64,000 nt of DNA. Origin: Cryptomeria japonica. Its lineage: Eukaryota; Streptophyta; Pinopsida; Cupressales; Cupressaceae. The position numbers and the translations under genes were made by a program. The stretch lies in assembly GCF_030272615.1 (NCBI RefSeq), contig NC_081407.1:375513018-375577017 (forward strand), in the 5' to 3' direction. Shown here one piece after another: positions 1-11,405 of this stretch (positions are counted from its first letter, which is position 1; each line of letters begins with the position of its first letter). The notes under the pieces are model-generated. The model was given only the letters and a program-made list of their open reading frames with translations. It was not told where the DNA came from and ran no database searches.

Positions 1-337
1 CTTCACTGGGGAATATATTTCCTGATCAGATTTTTTTTCGATTGTGATAAAGACTGTTTCTAGAATGTTTTTTGGGTTGAATTATTGTACAGCGATTTGT
101 CCAGTTGAATATTAATGCTGCCTTTTTAGTACGAATAAAATAGGTAGGATTGAATGAGTAAGCTCTCCCTGTAATTGGTCGGCCATCCTCCAAACTAAAA
201 GGCATTCAAGCCGAGCGTGAAGCGTGGCATCTGATGCGTCTTTCGCGGGTGCATAAATTCCAAGCAATTAAAATTGTCCATTTGAAACGCCATTTCCGAC
301 GGGACATCTGACTTCTAGATTTTAGTCCTTTCAATTC
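1..337. other. Unannotated flank, no gene seen
   Basis: Mixed-composition sequence ending in the target-site copy of the small MITE at 338-498. I see no reading frame, RNA gene or repeat that I can support. Confidence 0.5.
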
Positions 338-498
338 GCACGCGTCTATTCTAGTTCCAAAAAGACAGTACGGATTGACTAACACGTGTGTTAGTCACGC
401 GTTTTACGCTGTCAATTTTGCAATTAATGGCTGCGATTGACTAACCTGTCACTAACATGCTGAACGAAAGATCTGTTTTGGAGCTAGAATAGTTGCGG
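338..498. mobile_element. Small MULE-like MITE with 11-bp flanking repeats
   Basis: A 161-bp non-coding element. Its ends are imperfect terminal inverted repeats sharing CTATTCTAG(T/C)TCCAAAA. It is bracketed by identical direct repeats CCTTTCAATTC at 327-337 and 499-509. An 11-bp duplication is in the range made by Mutator-like transposases (usually 8-11 bp), so I infer a MULE-type MITE. The interior holds an inverted repeat at 376-397 with arms TGACTAACAC and GTGTTAGTCA separated by 2 bases, with an ACGTGT core. No coding capacity. Confidence 0.65.
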
Positions 499-659
499 CC
501 TTTCAATTCCGTGTACTCTCAAAGTCAGCATGCCCTCTTGTGAGACATATAAACTAGCAATCGCATTTTGGTGTGCAATAGGTAGGTCAAAAAGGTGTTT
601 GGTTTTTTTTTGGTATATATTTATGTAATATATGAGGTCAATTCATATAGACATGTTAT

Positions 660-738
660 GTTTGCAATAGGGAGACATGGAGAGAGAGTAGAGAGGGGGA
701 GAGAGAGAGGTGTAAGAAAATATAGATAGAGAGGAATG

Positions 739-769
<31 letters not shown>

Positions 770-1186
770 GGTCTAGAAAGAGGGAGAGTAAGAGAAAGGG
801 AAACATATCTTAAAATAGTGGGGGAGAGAGGAAGATAGAGGTAGAGAAGAGGATAGAGCGAGAGAATAAGAGAGAGAATTAAATATAGAGATAGTGAGAG
901 GTAGAGGGAGAGATAGCGAGATAGATAAGGAAAGATAGAGATGAAGAGATGTAGAGATATAGAGGAAGAGAGAGAGTGAGAGAGATAGACAAAAAAAGAG
1001 ATGTAGAGGTATAGAGAGAGAGAGAGGAAAGAAGGATATATATATATATATGGGTAGTGCGAGAGGGGAGGAAGAGAGATAGGTAGAGAGATAGATAGAT
1101 AGAGGGCAATATAGAAAGATATAAGTGGATAGGGAGATAGATCGAGAGTTAGGGAGATAGAATTAGTGAAATATATGGATAGAGAA

Positions 1187-1270
<84 letters not shown>
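660..1270. repeat. GA-rich microsatellite tract
   Basis: About 600 bp of nearly pure purine on this strand, built from GAGAGA, GATAGA and TAGAGA units. It ends in an uninterrupted (GA)n run at roughly 1189-1270. Long open frames here on either strand are low-complexity artefacts. Confidence 0.9.
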
Positions 1271-1275
<5 letters not shown>

Positions 1276-1610
1276 GTCATCATCAAAATAATCAAGATTG
1301 ACATTACATTAAAGCCAAAATAAATCTAGTTAAATTCAATCAATTTTAATATATACTTTTTTGTCAATTACTCAATTTCATTGTTAATTAATCAATCTCA
1401 ATTCATATTAACTTAAAATTTAAATATATAATTGGAAATGGAATTTGGTCAACAACAAAATAATAAAAATTGACATTACAGTAAAGTAAAAGTAAATTTA
1501 ATCAATTTTAATAAATATTTTTTCTCAATTACTCGATTTTATTCTTAATTAATCAATCTCATTTTATATTAATTTATAATCTAATTATTAAACTAGATTT
1601 GAATGGTATA
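1271..1610. repeat. AT-rich repeat, two tandem units of ~170 bp
   Basis: Two head-to-tail copies of a unit starting TTTGTCATCATCAAAATAAT or TTTGGTCAACAACAAAATAA, each followed by an AATCAATTTTAAT block and a TTAATTAATCAATCTCA block. A third copy lies at 2001-2200. In the first and third copies the unit directly follows a (GA)n run, so microsatellite plus unit seems to have been duplicated together. Non-coding. Confidence 0.75.
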
Positions 1611-1849
1611 TTTTCTTGCCTAATTTAGTAGTCATGTGTATGACAAAGTTGCGTTAGAATAATGATCATGCAAGGTGAGAGACTTGCAAATCTTGAATGG
1701 TGTTATGCAGACCATTTTGTATTGCCAATTTGGATATCAAATGTCACATCCATTTTTAAAATGGATTTTGACATACTTTATCTTAATTAAGTAGAATAAC
1801 AAAGGAGAGTGGTCTATTTCTAAGAAATTACTGACTTGCAAACAAAAAG

Positions 1850-1932
1850 GAAGAGAGAGAGTGAGAGAGACATATTAGAGGAAGCGAGAGAGTGAGAGAG
1901 ACATATAGATTAAAGAGATAGACAAACAAAGA

Positions 1933-2000
<68 letters not shown>
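1850..2000. repeat. GA microsatellite
   Basis: Purine-rich tract ending in an uninterrupted (GA)n run at about 1936-2000, directly before the third copy of the AT-rich unit. Confidence 0.85.
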
Positions 2001-2005
<5 letters not shown>

Positions 2006-2200
2006 TGTCATCATCAAAATAATCAAGATTGACATTACATTAAAGCCAAAATAACTCTAGTTCAATTCAATCAATTTTAATACATCATTTTTTGTCGATT
2101 CCTCAATTTCATTCTTAATTAATCAATCTCAATTCATATTAACTTCAAATTTAAATATATAATTGAAAATGGATTTTTGTCAGCATCAAAATAATAAAAA
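2001..2200. repeat. Third copy of the 170-bp AT-rich unit
   Basis: Close match to 1271-1437, including the TTGTCATCATCAAAATAATC start and the AATTAATCAATCTCAATTCA block. Together with the preceding GA run it is a direct duplication of 1190-1440. Confidence 0.75.
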
Positions 2201-3287
2201 TTGAAAAAGCATGCATGCCTAGATTGGATTAAGTTTTTGGATGCATAGATTATCTTAGTTATGAGTAAAGGCAAGGCTAATGTAATGTGAAATTGCATTG
2301 GGTGTAATTTATGACATTACATGGTGAAAGAACCCTCTTAATATTTTATATCATTTGGGATATATTAAATTTTTTATCCTAGAAAATTTCTTCTATAAAT
2401 TTTAAAGCTCAAATTTTAATATCCTAGAAGCCTCAAAATGACTCAAAAATATATTGAAGAATTTGAAACTAGGTTATTTTCCTTATTTCATTTTTTTGTT
2501 TTGTTAACGATTATTGTACTATGTTTTAGTGTTGGGTGGACTAGCCCTTCATCAATCCCTTAGATCAAGAATTTTGTTAACTTCAAAGTTTAATATACTT
2601 ATCACTTAGAAATTATCATTTAGAAAGTTTAAGTATACTATCCTAGACATAATATTCCTTGTCTGGAAATTAATTTTAAAATTAAGCTATTTAAGAAACA
2701 ACCACATAAATCTTGTGATATGAATAATATTTTTTATAACAAATTATATAAGAATAATAGTTAATTCATACAAAAATATTAACAAAATAATTGTATTACA
2801 AAAGACAATATGTCTTCATGAGTAACTATAATATAACTTATACAGTAATAGAACTTTTATTCGGTAGAAGATGACTCCAAAATAGAAGTTAGGAAAGTGA
2901 ATAAATAAAAAAACATTTATTAATATTCATTTATAATCCCATTTTTACAAAGTATCTGATCAATTTATTTTGTATTAGTTAATTAAAATTATGAAATCAA
3001 ATTACATCCTTGAAAATTATAAAATGTAGTGCAAGCAATCTTCAAAGATATATTTTATGAAAAGATAATAACATAGTAAAATTTATATATTGGTCACGGC
3101 CCTTGAGTGCTCGACTCTTGATAAACGTGACTTGGAATATTTGCCTTAGGGATTCAAAAAACAAATGAAATTGAAGCATTTGTGCATGGAGCACTGCACA
3201 AAGTTTGACTTCCCTGCCAGAAGAACTTACGCTTCTATCTTCAATGACTAATATATGTAAATCAAGATCACCAATGTAAAATGTGTT
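2201..3287. other. AT-rich stretch without a supported gene
   Basis: A minus-strand frame at 3042-3302 has a plausible peptide but no recognisable family and no splice or promoter support, so I do not call it. Nothing else was recognised. Confidence 0.4.
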
Positions 3288-3440
3288 TAAGGAGTTCACC
3301 ATTCATTTTTAGACAGATTAAAAACAACTACTAAAAAACAAAACTGAAATAACATATAGTTGAAAACATATTTTATTAGGAACTAATAATTAGCATGTGT
3401 ACCACGCCAAACTCACATAAAGAGAGCTAGGGGAAAGGAC
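3288..3440. repeat. ~150-bp direct repeat, copy 1
   Basis: Shares TTAAGGAGTT(C/T)ACCATT, AGGAACTAATAATTAGCATG and AAAGAGAGCTAG blocks, in the same order, with 3918-4075. The offset is about 630 bp. Copy 2 lies just downstream of the BURP pseudogene 3' end, so part of the BURP 3' flank was duplicated or the pair pre-dates the gene. Confidence 0.75.
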
Positions 3441-3917
3441 CCAGTAGTTGAGGACATTCCAATTCTTGTGATAGAAGTTGTTGATTTAATACCCCCATAC
3501 CTACTGATTTAATGTCCAAATTTTAGTTGTGACTTTAAAGTTGTTATTGCTATGATAAGTACCAATAATTTAATGAAATATACCATTTGTTGTAAAAAGC
3601 AACCAATCATGTGATGCCACATCAGCTGCACAAGTATTGGGTCCCTTTTGCACACCTATTGGTCTCACTTTTTTTTGGGTTGTTTTGGACACCTTGGCAA
3701 AAACCGTGCTAATGTGGCCTTGAAACCTTAGTTATAAGTAGGGGACTTGCCAAGTAAGCTGCCGTAAAAAATTGAGAGTGATTTGAAGATGCACAACTAC
3801 TGAGTTCTCTACCCTAGTGCACCCTGGTAATACACGTGCATTTGGTGGCTTGTTGATCCCGAAATTGTTTCTGTGGTCCCTGTTTCTCATGGCTATTGTT
3901 GAAATTAGTGATCATCA
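3441..3917. other. Spacer between the two direct repeats
   Basis: No gene recognised. It contains a GC-richer patch at about 3610-3760 that ends near a TTATAAGTAG box, but no supported transcript follows. Confidence 0.35.
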
Positions 3918-4075
3918 GTGTTTAAGGAGTTTACCATTAATTTTTAGACAAATAAAAAACAATGCTGAAAAGCTAAACTTTAAAAAAGAAATGATATATA
4001 GTTAAATACATAATTTTTATAGGAACTAATAATTAGCATGTGCACAGCACTGAAGTGACAGAAAGAGAGCTAGTG
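3918..4075. repeat. ~150-bp direct repeat, copy 2
   Basis: Second copy of 3288-3440 in the same orientation, with about 80 percent identity by eye. It lies downstream of the BURP pseudogene. Confidence 0.75.
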
Positions 4076-4169
4076 CTCCTCACACAAACAAACTACTTAT
4101 ATAAGCATTTCCTGCTACTCCCTATGCTGCAAATTATTTATACGAGAGAGAGCAAGGAAGCGGATCTGA

Positions 4170-5221
4170 TCAGTCGGCTATCTGCCACAGGTGGTCTCCT
4201 TGGGGAACGAAAAGGCAGATAGAGGGGGTACCAGGCTTCACATTCAGCGCCTTAAATGGGATGTTGTTGGGAATCCAGGCGCTGGTGTCCTTGTGACACA
4301 CAGCCACCGCCTCCTCCGTCCTATCATCTTCTCCCTTCACCCAAACTCTTGCGATCCTCCTGCCTGCTTCCAAAGTACATGCCGACTTATGGCAGTAGTA
4401 CACAGCATACGCATATTGTTTACTGTGGCAGTAATACACGTCCTTCTCTGCTGCGCCCTCGTCTTTCACTCCCACGATGGTATAATCCTGCCTCACGGAT
4501 TTTGACATGAACTTTGAAACATTCGTGACTAGCACAGTTTAGCGATTGCTCCTCAACTTCGACGTGCTCAAGTCAACCAGGGACTCCAACGATGTTGCGC
4601 AGAAGTTGTTTTCGCCCTCCTCGGCAGGTCTTTCGCATGCTTGCAAAGTCTCCTTAATAGCCACGCCCATGACGGAAGTTTGTCGGAGGAGAAAGGGATT
4701 TGGTCTGCCACGGAGCGTTGAAGAAAACGCCTCTCCCTTTCTCGCAAGAAGGTTTGAGAAACTTTGGTTCCTCTCACCAAATCTTTCTCCAGCAGAAACG
4801 TGCACGACGTTGCATCCATCGGCATTTGCGTAGTTGGAGCATAAAGTTTTGCTACGTCGCAACGTTTCAAAGGCACCGGCGCAACGCCTTGTGTCCCAAC
4901 TTTTCTTGGAGGCATCCCCGCGTCCACTTTCAATAATTCCTCCATCGGCCACATTCAACGCTATTTTCCCATCATCATTATCATCATCATCATCATCATC
5001 ATCATCAGGTGAGATGAGTTCCCGCACAAGTTGTGGAATGGGTGTTGTGGGCAGATACTCTTCACCATGCAAATGTGCAGCTCCGCTCGCCGCTAGTGAC
5101 TGTGAATTCCAAACAACGAAACTCATAAGCAATGTAAATTTACAAACTACCTAAGTTGGACTCTAAAACAAAAAGGAAAAACACATACAATGAGAATAAT
5201 GAAACTAGTTAAAGCCCTCAT
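4170..5221 (-). pseudogene. BURP-domain protein gene, broken
   Basis: Minus-strand plant BURP gene. Exon 1 (5221-5189) encodes MRALTSFIILI. An 89-bp GT-AG phase-0 intron (5188-5100) leads to exon 2, which starts SLAASGAAHLHGEEY, so the spliced start gives a typical secretion signal. A VRELI stretch and an Asp run follow. BURP signatures come next, in two frames: FLLEKDLVRG, then RSVADQIPFSSDKLP, then CATSLESLVDLSTSKL, then a C-terminal block with VYYCHSKQYAYAVYYCHK and VAVCHKDTSAWIP. The order matches the family, whose members are secreted or cell-wall proteins. Breaks: a 4-base gain near 4950 relative to the copy at 53.8 kb, a second frame change near 4660 with loss of about a dozen residues, and an in-frame TAA at 4541-4539. 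The last of the conserved Cys-His pairs reads CL. The family call is firm; the exact role is unknown. Confidence 0.88.
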
Positions 5222-5283
5222 CTTGTTAAACACAGCAAGCAAGTTAACGATTTCAGAGATACCGAGTGAAGGAGGGTCTCATC

Positions 5284-5293
5284 CATTTAAATA
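5284..5293 (-). promoter_or_regulatory. TATA box of the BURP pseudogene
   Basis: Read on the minus strand this is TATTTAAATG, about 63 bases upstream of the BURP start codon. That spacing fits a plant TATA box with a leader of about 30-40 bases. Confidence 0.5.
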
Positions 5294-5299
5294 GGTGCT

Positions 5300-5540
5300 T
5301 GAGCTTCGCCTCAACCGCCATACTGGACGCTACCATAGCAGATATTCATGTGCTAAATCACATGGCCATTAAGATTCTTTAAAAATTTGCCTGGCCCAAC
5401 CGCCGTAGTGGATGTTTGTTTTTTGGTCGGTCACCGCTGTAGTGGATGTTGCCATGGCAGACACGCATGCACTAATCACAAGGCCATTAAGATTATTTTT
5501 AAATTTGTTGTGTATTTTTAAATTGAAGCTGAAGCTCAGA
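5300..5540. repeat. Degenerate direct repeat upstream of BURP
   Basis: Two copies (about 5310-5382 and 5425-5492) share the blocks CCGC(C/T)(A/G)TA(C/G)TGGA, CCAT(A/G)GCAGA and GGCCATTAAGATT. The segment after copy 2 (5506-5540) has a 21-base identical match to sequence directly after the Helitron 3' end at 32.42 kb. Confidence 0.6.
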
Positions 5541-6435
5541 CTGATAAAATGTTGTAATTGAAGAATCTCCTCTCGAACAAGATGATGATTAAGATCAAGA
5601 AGACATCAATCTGCATGTGTGTCATAAATGATGGTATTCGAACAATAATCACATGACAACAACTATAATATCAGTCAATCAAAAATATGAATGACATTTA
5701 AATCTACATGAGTGACCCCCATGACACTACTTAATCAATGAAGTTAAATGAGTGATCTCATCATCATTCCTCAACCAATTCATGTTGAAAATACAAAGGC
5801 AAGAGTCTAAAGAACCATGATAAACTGAGAAAGGTAGCCTCTAGAAAATAGGAATCTAGGAATGTCTAAACTCACTTGAAGCAAAACCAAAGAAACATTA
5901 GCACAAACAATATGATACCCCATAATGATGACTAGGAAGAAGCATGACAGGTCCAGTAAAACTATGCATTTTGTTAAAGCGATGGAAGCTACTGTTAGGG
6001 CATCGGGTATCTCAGACGCTTCACAAAAGCTCTCTGCCTATTATTTATTAACCTAGGGTTTTTCTATAAATTATCGCACAATCTTGAAACCCTCGAATGC
6101 ATATATTGACCTTCCTCGTGTCGAGCATTGGTAAAGATTCAATTGATAATTAGTCACTCGTTACAAATCAAATATCAACTCACACTCATTCACAGGCGTT
6201 GTTCTCAGATTTGGGGCATAAAGATGCATGGATTTATCGATTTAAAACACCAAATGCCCAAAGACATGAACAAAATCGCTTACCTTTTAGCTTTATTTGA
6301 GCTCACTAATTTGCCTTTGTCGAAAACCAGTCTTCAATATGTAAGCTTTCCACTCGATTTGATCATCCGACCTCGGCCTACTGGTCTCTCCTTTCTTTGC
6401 GAAAGCTTTTAGAATAATAAGTTCTGAGAGCGCAA
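5541..6435. other. No gene recognised
   Basis: AT-rich. The open frame at 6128-6412 has no recognisable domain, start context or splice support. Confidence 0.4.
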
Positions 6436-6605
6436 AAAGGTAAGTTGATAATCAATTTGATTCAATCGGATAAAATTGGAAGGCAATGGCTTTTTAAAGT
6501 TTTATTTTTTCTTATGGGATAACTTCCTAAAAACTCATCAATCTAATTTTATTAATTATTTAACTATTAATCGAGAAATTATACTAATTAATGTAAAATT
6601 CTAAC
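6436..6605 (-). repeat. LTR-like ~150-bp repeat, copy 1
   Basis: Shares TTGATTC(A/G)AT, GGCAATGGC/GTGCAATGGC, TTTTAAAG and ATCAATCTAATTTTATTAAT blocks with 11255-11405. It abuts the inverted retroelement 3' region at 6590-7250 in the place where the LTR of that element should lie. I infer a diverged LTR of the same family, on the minus strand. Confidence 0.45.
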
Positions 6606-7250
6606 TTCCTTATAACATTAATTCAAATTAGAGTGGAACATTGCAAGGGTTGAACATAACTTTTATTGATACTTTAATGAAGTGTCTTCACCAATCTTCC
6701 TCACTCACCTAGGAAACACTAAACTAACTGCATTAGTGGATCTCCTGACTGTATAGCCTACAACATGAGAGAACATAAAATTGTTCCCACCATCTATGCA
6801 CAATGAGACACATTTCTTCTGAAATTCGACATCTCATCTGAGTATGTCTAATACCTCCTCTAGTGAGGCACACGAGATACCTTTCCTCTGAAAGATCACA
6901 TCTCCTTTTAGTGTATCTAATACCTCTTCAAGTGCTACGCAAACAATCACTCCTCTGTTGTACATATCATCAAATGTCTTCACATGAGACATCTTTTCTT
7001 CGGAATTTCATATCTCCACCATGTGTGTTTTATCCCTCCTCAAGTGTTGTAAAATTACCAACCAAATGTGAAGACGCTAAGTGCACCCATAAGAAATTTT
7101 GCCTCTTCTTGGATCCTTGAAAGGACACATAATGCCAAGCCCTCTCTTTTCGTCAGGGGCACAAAAAGGTTGCTTCTCATCCAAAAAATCATCCCTAATC
7201 GATAAGATAGCTTGGGATGATAGATATCCTCCTGCCTCTATTATCTGCAA
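6590..7250 (-). mobile_element. LTR-element 3' internal region, inverted copy of 50.23-50.95 kb
   Basis: Reverse complement of 50230-50950 over nearly its whole length. Shared blocks include GATGATAGATATCCTCCT, ATAATGCCAAG, GCACAATGAGACACATTTC, AGAGTGGAACATTGCAAGGG and several copies of an ACATCTCNNCTNAGTNTGTCTAATA unit. A fossil of a short-LTR retroelement, broken, with no coding region I can name. With the LTR-like repeats at 6436 and 11255 on either side it may be the remains of a roughly 5-kb minus-strand element. Confidence 0.6.
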
Positions 7251-10200
7251 AATTTGATTTTATCCTTTTTATCCTCTATCCATTTGATGTTGCATGTGAA
7301 TCTTGGTAGGCATTGTAACTATAGCAATGATGGCTTGGTAGGTCCAAGCATATGGTGACATAACAACAAGGATGTTAGATTCAAGCGATTTAAAAATGAC
7401 AAGAACATGATCTTATAACTTGAAGATATTAGAATACTCAAAATTAGAGAAAATATATAAATTATATTTTATTTTCAAAAAACCTGCCTCATGCACATGT
7501 CATGTCAACCAATTATTTTATGCTAGAGATGTATTTTTTGAACCTATCATCGCCACATCTGATCTGCCCTAAAATTCATGCCCACATTGTTTGTCTTTGT
7601 AAAAATTGCTTGTTATAATGGTATCATTGAAAGATTGATAGTGCTTGGAATGTTATTGATAGAGTCTATAAAAACACTCATGCTACCTTACATTACTTCC
7701 CACTTCCCACACATAGAAACAACATTCATTTTTCTCACAAAATGGTCCTATTCTGTCAAATATTTTCACACATAATTTAAATATATTTTACTTAGTTTCT
7801 TGCATCTATTCCGAAACAAAAGAAAACATTCATACCTTGCTAATGGATGCTTCCATCTAGCCACTAATCTTTCAATAATGTGTTACATCCCTCTCTTTCA
7901 CTAATACTTTTCAATGCTCAATTTGCACTAATATGTGATGTTTAGTTGATGCCAATTGAACAATGGTTTACAATTTCATATGTGATGTTTTTATTTGATA
8001 AGTCAATAAGTTTTATACTACTATCTACTCATATTTTTACATGTTGAAATTACTAATAGGATTTCAGACTAACTTCATTGTTTTGACCTAGTGGTTGAAA
8101 GAAATTCACCATTCTCCAAGAAGGGAGGGAAAATATCATTGGGTATGGAGGTAATCAGGTGAAGGGTTGAGTTTCCATCTAAGTCTCTAAAACTTAGGTA
8201 TTGGTCATGGCAATTTTTGATGATAGAGCCTAGTGATGTGGAGTCGTGAACTAGGTACCTAATATGGCCAACCCTAGACAATCACTCAAGTTGTTAGGGT
8301 TTGTTATTAACATAGAACTCATGATGTTGACTTAAGGCATCAAATAACTAAGTTCAAACTCAAAATTGATTTGATAATCATTCTGGACTTATGAGTTAAT
8401 TTAAATATAATGTATTTGATACAAAATTATTATGTATGTATAATATAAGGAGTACATATATACATGTTTATATATATATGTATATACATTTGCGACATGT
8501 TAATATGACACAAGTGTATATATAACTTAATTGTGTGTTTGTGTATCATTTTCATATAAGTATTGTAAAATGATACTAGTGAACTTTATGAATCAATTTT
8601 TATTCATGTAAAAGGGCTAAAGGTCATACTTAAGAATACGTGAGAAACCATACATATATTGGTCATATTACATAATTAAAAGTAATCACATTTATATTGG
8701 CCATATTCATAAAGCAAGGTGGCTCCAAGCCATAGTATATTCAACCACATCTTATATTATGGAAAAGATGTTGAACCCAACAATGTGGGTAATGGAATCC
8801 AAGGCAAAAGGAAAATGAAAATATATATTGAAGAATTTTGTAACTTCTTGTAAGTGATAATCAACACATCCAATGATAGTTTACTGTAATGGACTTTAAA
8901 TTCATTAAAATTTATTATTAATTAATTGAAATATTCTTAACCTTTTAAGGATTATAGCTAATTGGGAAAAGCTTGAAGTTTGTACATTATATAAGGAAAG
9001 AAGATTGAATAGAGGATAATCACATAACTTGTTTTTGGTAAATTCTTTCTAATGGAGAAGTAGAAGAAATTCAAACTCTGGTAGAATAGAGGTTGGGGAT
9101 ACTATGGAAAGCTAAGAAAGGAATATTGAAGGCTTAGAATAAGTACTCTACTCAACCAACTTGGATCACAATCACATAAGCCATGTTTCCAATTTTAAAA
9201 ATTTTGTTTGAATTTTGAAATTAAAAAGGAAGAATAATTAAAGTAAATTTATGTGTTCTTGTTAGAAGGAAATAATTCTAATACCTGACATTTTAGGTTA
9301 ATAAGTTTGTATCACAACAATATTATGGTTTAGTATGTAATAAGCTCAATAGCATAGCTATGCTAAGGCATTTATGATTCTCATTAAAGAAAGGGTTTGC
9401 CTTTTGTACCGTCTTAATTCTGAGAATAAGAAGCTAATATAATGGCAATGATAAGAAACGTTTTTTTGTCCTAAACCATAATGAAAGAAATAAACTTAAA
9501 TTATATAGCCCTTATGGGTAGAATTATAATAGCAACAAATAATAATTATCATCTCTTTTAGCTAAACAAAATAGTCTTATGATTTATAACAGTCTTTATA
9601 GAAGCAGAGATTAACTATGAAGATGCAGTAGTTGCACTGTGCTTTAATCATTCTTGTTCTTGAATGAACAGTGAAGAAGATAAACCAAATAAAAAAGGTT
9701 GAAGGATTTCTAGTTTAAAGTATTGAATAAGGAAGAATTTTGCATTGTGTTTTCATCTTTTTGTTTTAATAACAAGCATACGTACTCATATGCTGTAAGT
9801 CAAGGTTCATTTTACAGAACTTGTTGCAAAACAAAAGTAAAGATAACTATTGTGAACCCTAGAGTTGAGGGCATGTGTATATTTGTAAACATGAGGGTGA
9901 AAGCATGCAAGCTCATGTTCATGAATATGGTGCCTATTGAAATCTACAATAGTGGACTCAATTGAAGTAATATAAAAATGTTGTGAATGGTAGCTTTCCA
10001 TAATAATGCAGAACAACAAAGCCTAAAATTAGAATGGTTAGATAGAACTTATTAAACCTAGAAACAAGTGAGCCTCTAAACTTGAGTTAGTATGCAATTA
10101 GCATAAGAGACAATTGTGATTGGTCAGTTGACTAATGCCTATTATTGGCTCTAGCCGAATAGGGTGGTGAACAATGACTACACGTTAAATTATGCTTGCA

Positions 10201-11254
10201 ACTATGAAAAATTTGGCCAAGGTGACACTGTCAATTACAAGAATTTGTTGGTTCACATGGTCTAGATGTACTACCTAGTCAAAGGCCATACTAGTTAGGC
10301 AAAACCTATAGTGTGTGACCTACTAGGGTTGTGTAGGATCAAAACATTTGCCTTGGATTGCACTAGACCTTTTACCCTACTTACACCCTTGAAAAGGCAA
10401 GGTCACTTTTAGTAGAAAGATGTGTAGAAGATTTCCATGTCTATGGTTGAGTGGTAAATTGCCCTAATGATACTTTCCCTTTGATTACTTACTTTAAATA
10501 ATAAAGGAATCAATTTAATGGATTACCAAAGGTTGAGAACCCTAAACTCCTCTTATACTTTATTTATTATGTACTCATGTTAACTTGGAAATGTTTATAT
10601 ACATTGTACTCCATGAATAATTGATATTACTACTTGCATAAAAAAAAGTTTAGCTTATCATTTACATATATATCAAAAAAAAAATTACATATCTATGTTT
10701 TTGTTTTCAAATTGTTCTTGTTTGATAATTTTATTTTATATTATTCCTCATCTATAGTGGTTTGGCTTGTTACAAAATCAATGTTTACAAAAAGTTTTAG
10801 TTTCATGCCTTCACCATATTCCATTAATTTGTTCATGCATCACCAATACATCAAATGCCCAACAAGTAAATGTCAAACGCCCCACAAAAATGGTAACGGT
10901 CAGGTCAATAAACTGCAAACATAAGTCACCTTGTATTCAACACAACAGTTTGTCTTCCTACTAATATTTTTCCATGCTATATTCTTCATTATATAGGCAT
11001 AAAAGAACACAACCACTTTTCTCCTCTACATGCCCGTCAGGGATTTTTTGAATGCCTTGTCTGCACCTCCATAAAATAGATAGTTGCTCCAAATCAATCA
11101 CTGAATTCCTTAACCCCATTATCTACGAATTCCTCTACGGAACAAATGCATTCATTTCAGCATCCAAGCAAACTTTTCAATGCAGAAAACTCCAAAACCC
11201 CATGTTGTCAGCCATTCCACTATTCTTAAAAGCACTTCACATGCGCACCATTAA
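7251..11254. other. Long AT-rich stretch without recognised genes
   Basis: About 4 kb with only short frames. It may be the decayed interior of the minus-strand LTR fossil suggested by flanking repeats. Short TA runs occur near 8460-8490. A minus-strand frame at 8075-8281 holds a single ankyrin-like string, LDGNSTLHLITS, which is too little to call. Confidence 0.4.
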
Positions 11255-11405
11255 TACTTGATTCGATTGAGATTGAATGTATTAAATTATAGTGCAATGG
11301 CGTTTTAAAGTGCTATTTTCATTATTAAAACTTTCTAAAAGAGTAACTTCCCAAAAATTAATCAATCTAATTTTATTAATTATTAAACTAAAAACTATAC
11401 TAATT
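11255..11405 (-). repeat. LTR-like ~150-bp repeat, copy 2
   Basis: Pairs with 6436-6605 in the same orientation and shares the ATCAATCTAATTTTATTAAT block and the GCAATGGC...TTTTAAAG block. It could be the 5' LTR of a minus-strand fossil spanning 6.4-11.4 kb. The primer site is not clear, so this stays tentative. Confidence 0.4.

Noticed and set aside
3042-3302. Minus-strand 86-codon frame
   Set aside because: No recognisable domain, and no convincing splice sites or promoter; overlaps a duplicated non-coding block at its start.
8075-8281. Single ankyrin-like string DLDGNSTLHLITS on the minus strand
   Set aside because: Only one partial repeat; no neighbouring repeats in any frame nearby, so chance similarity is likely.
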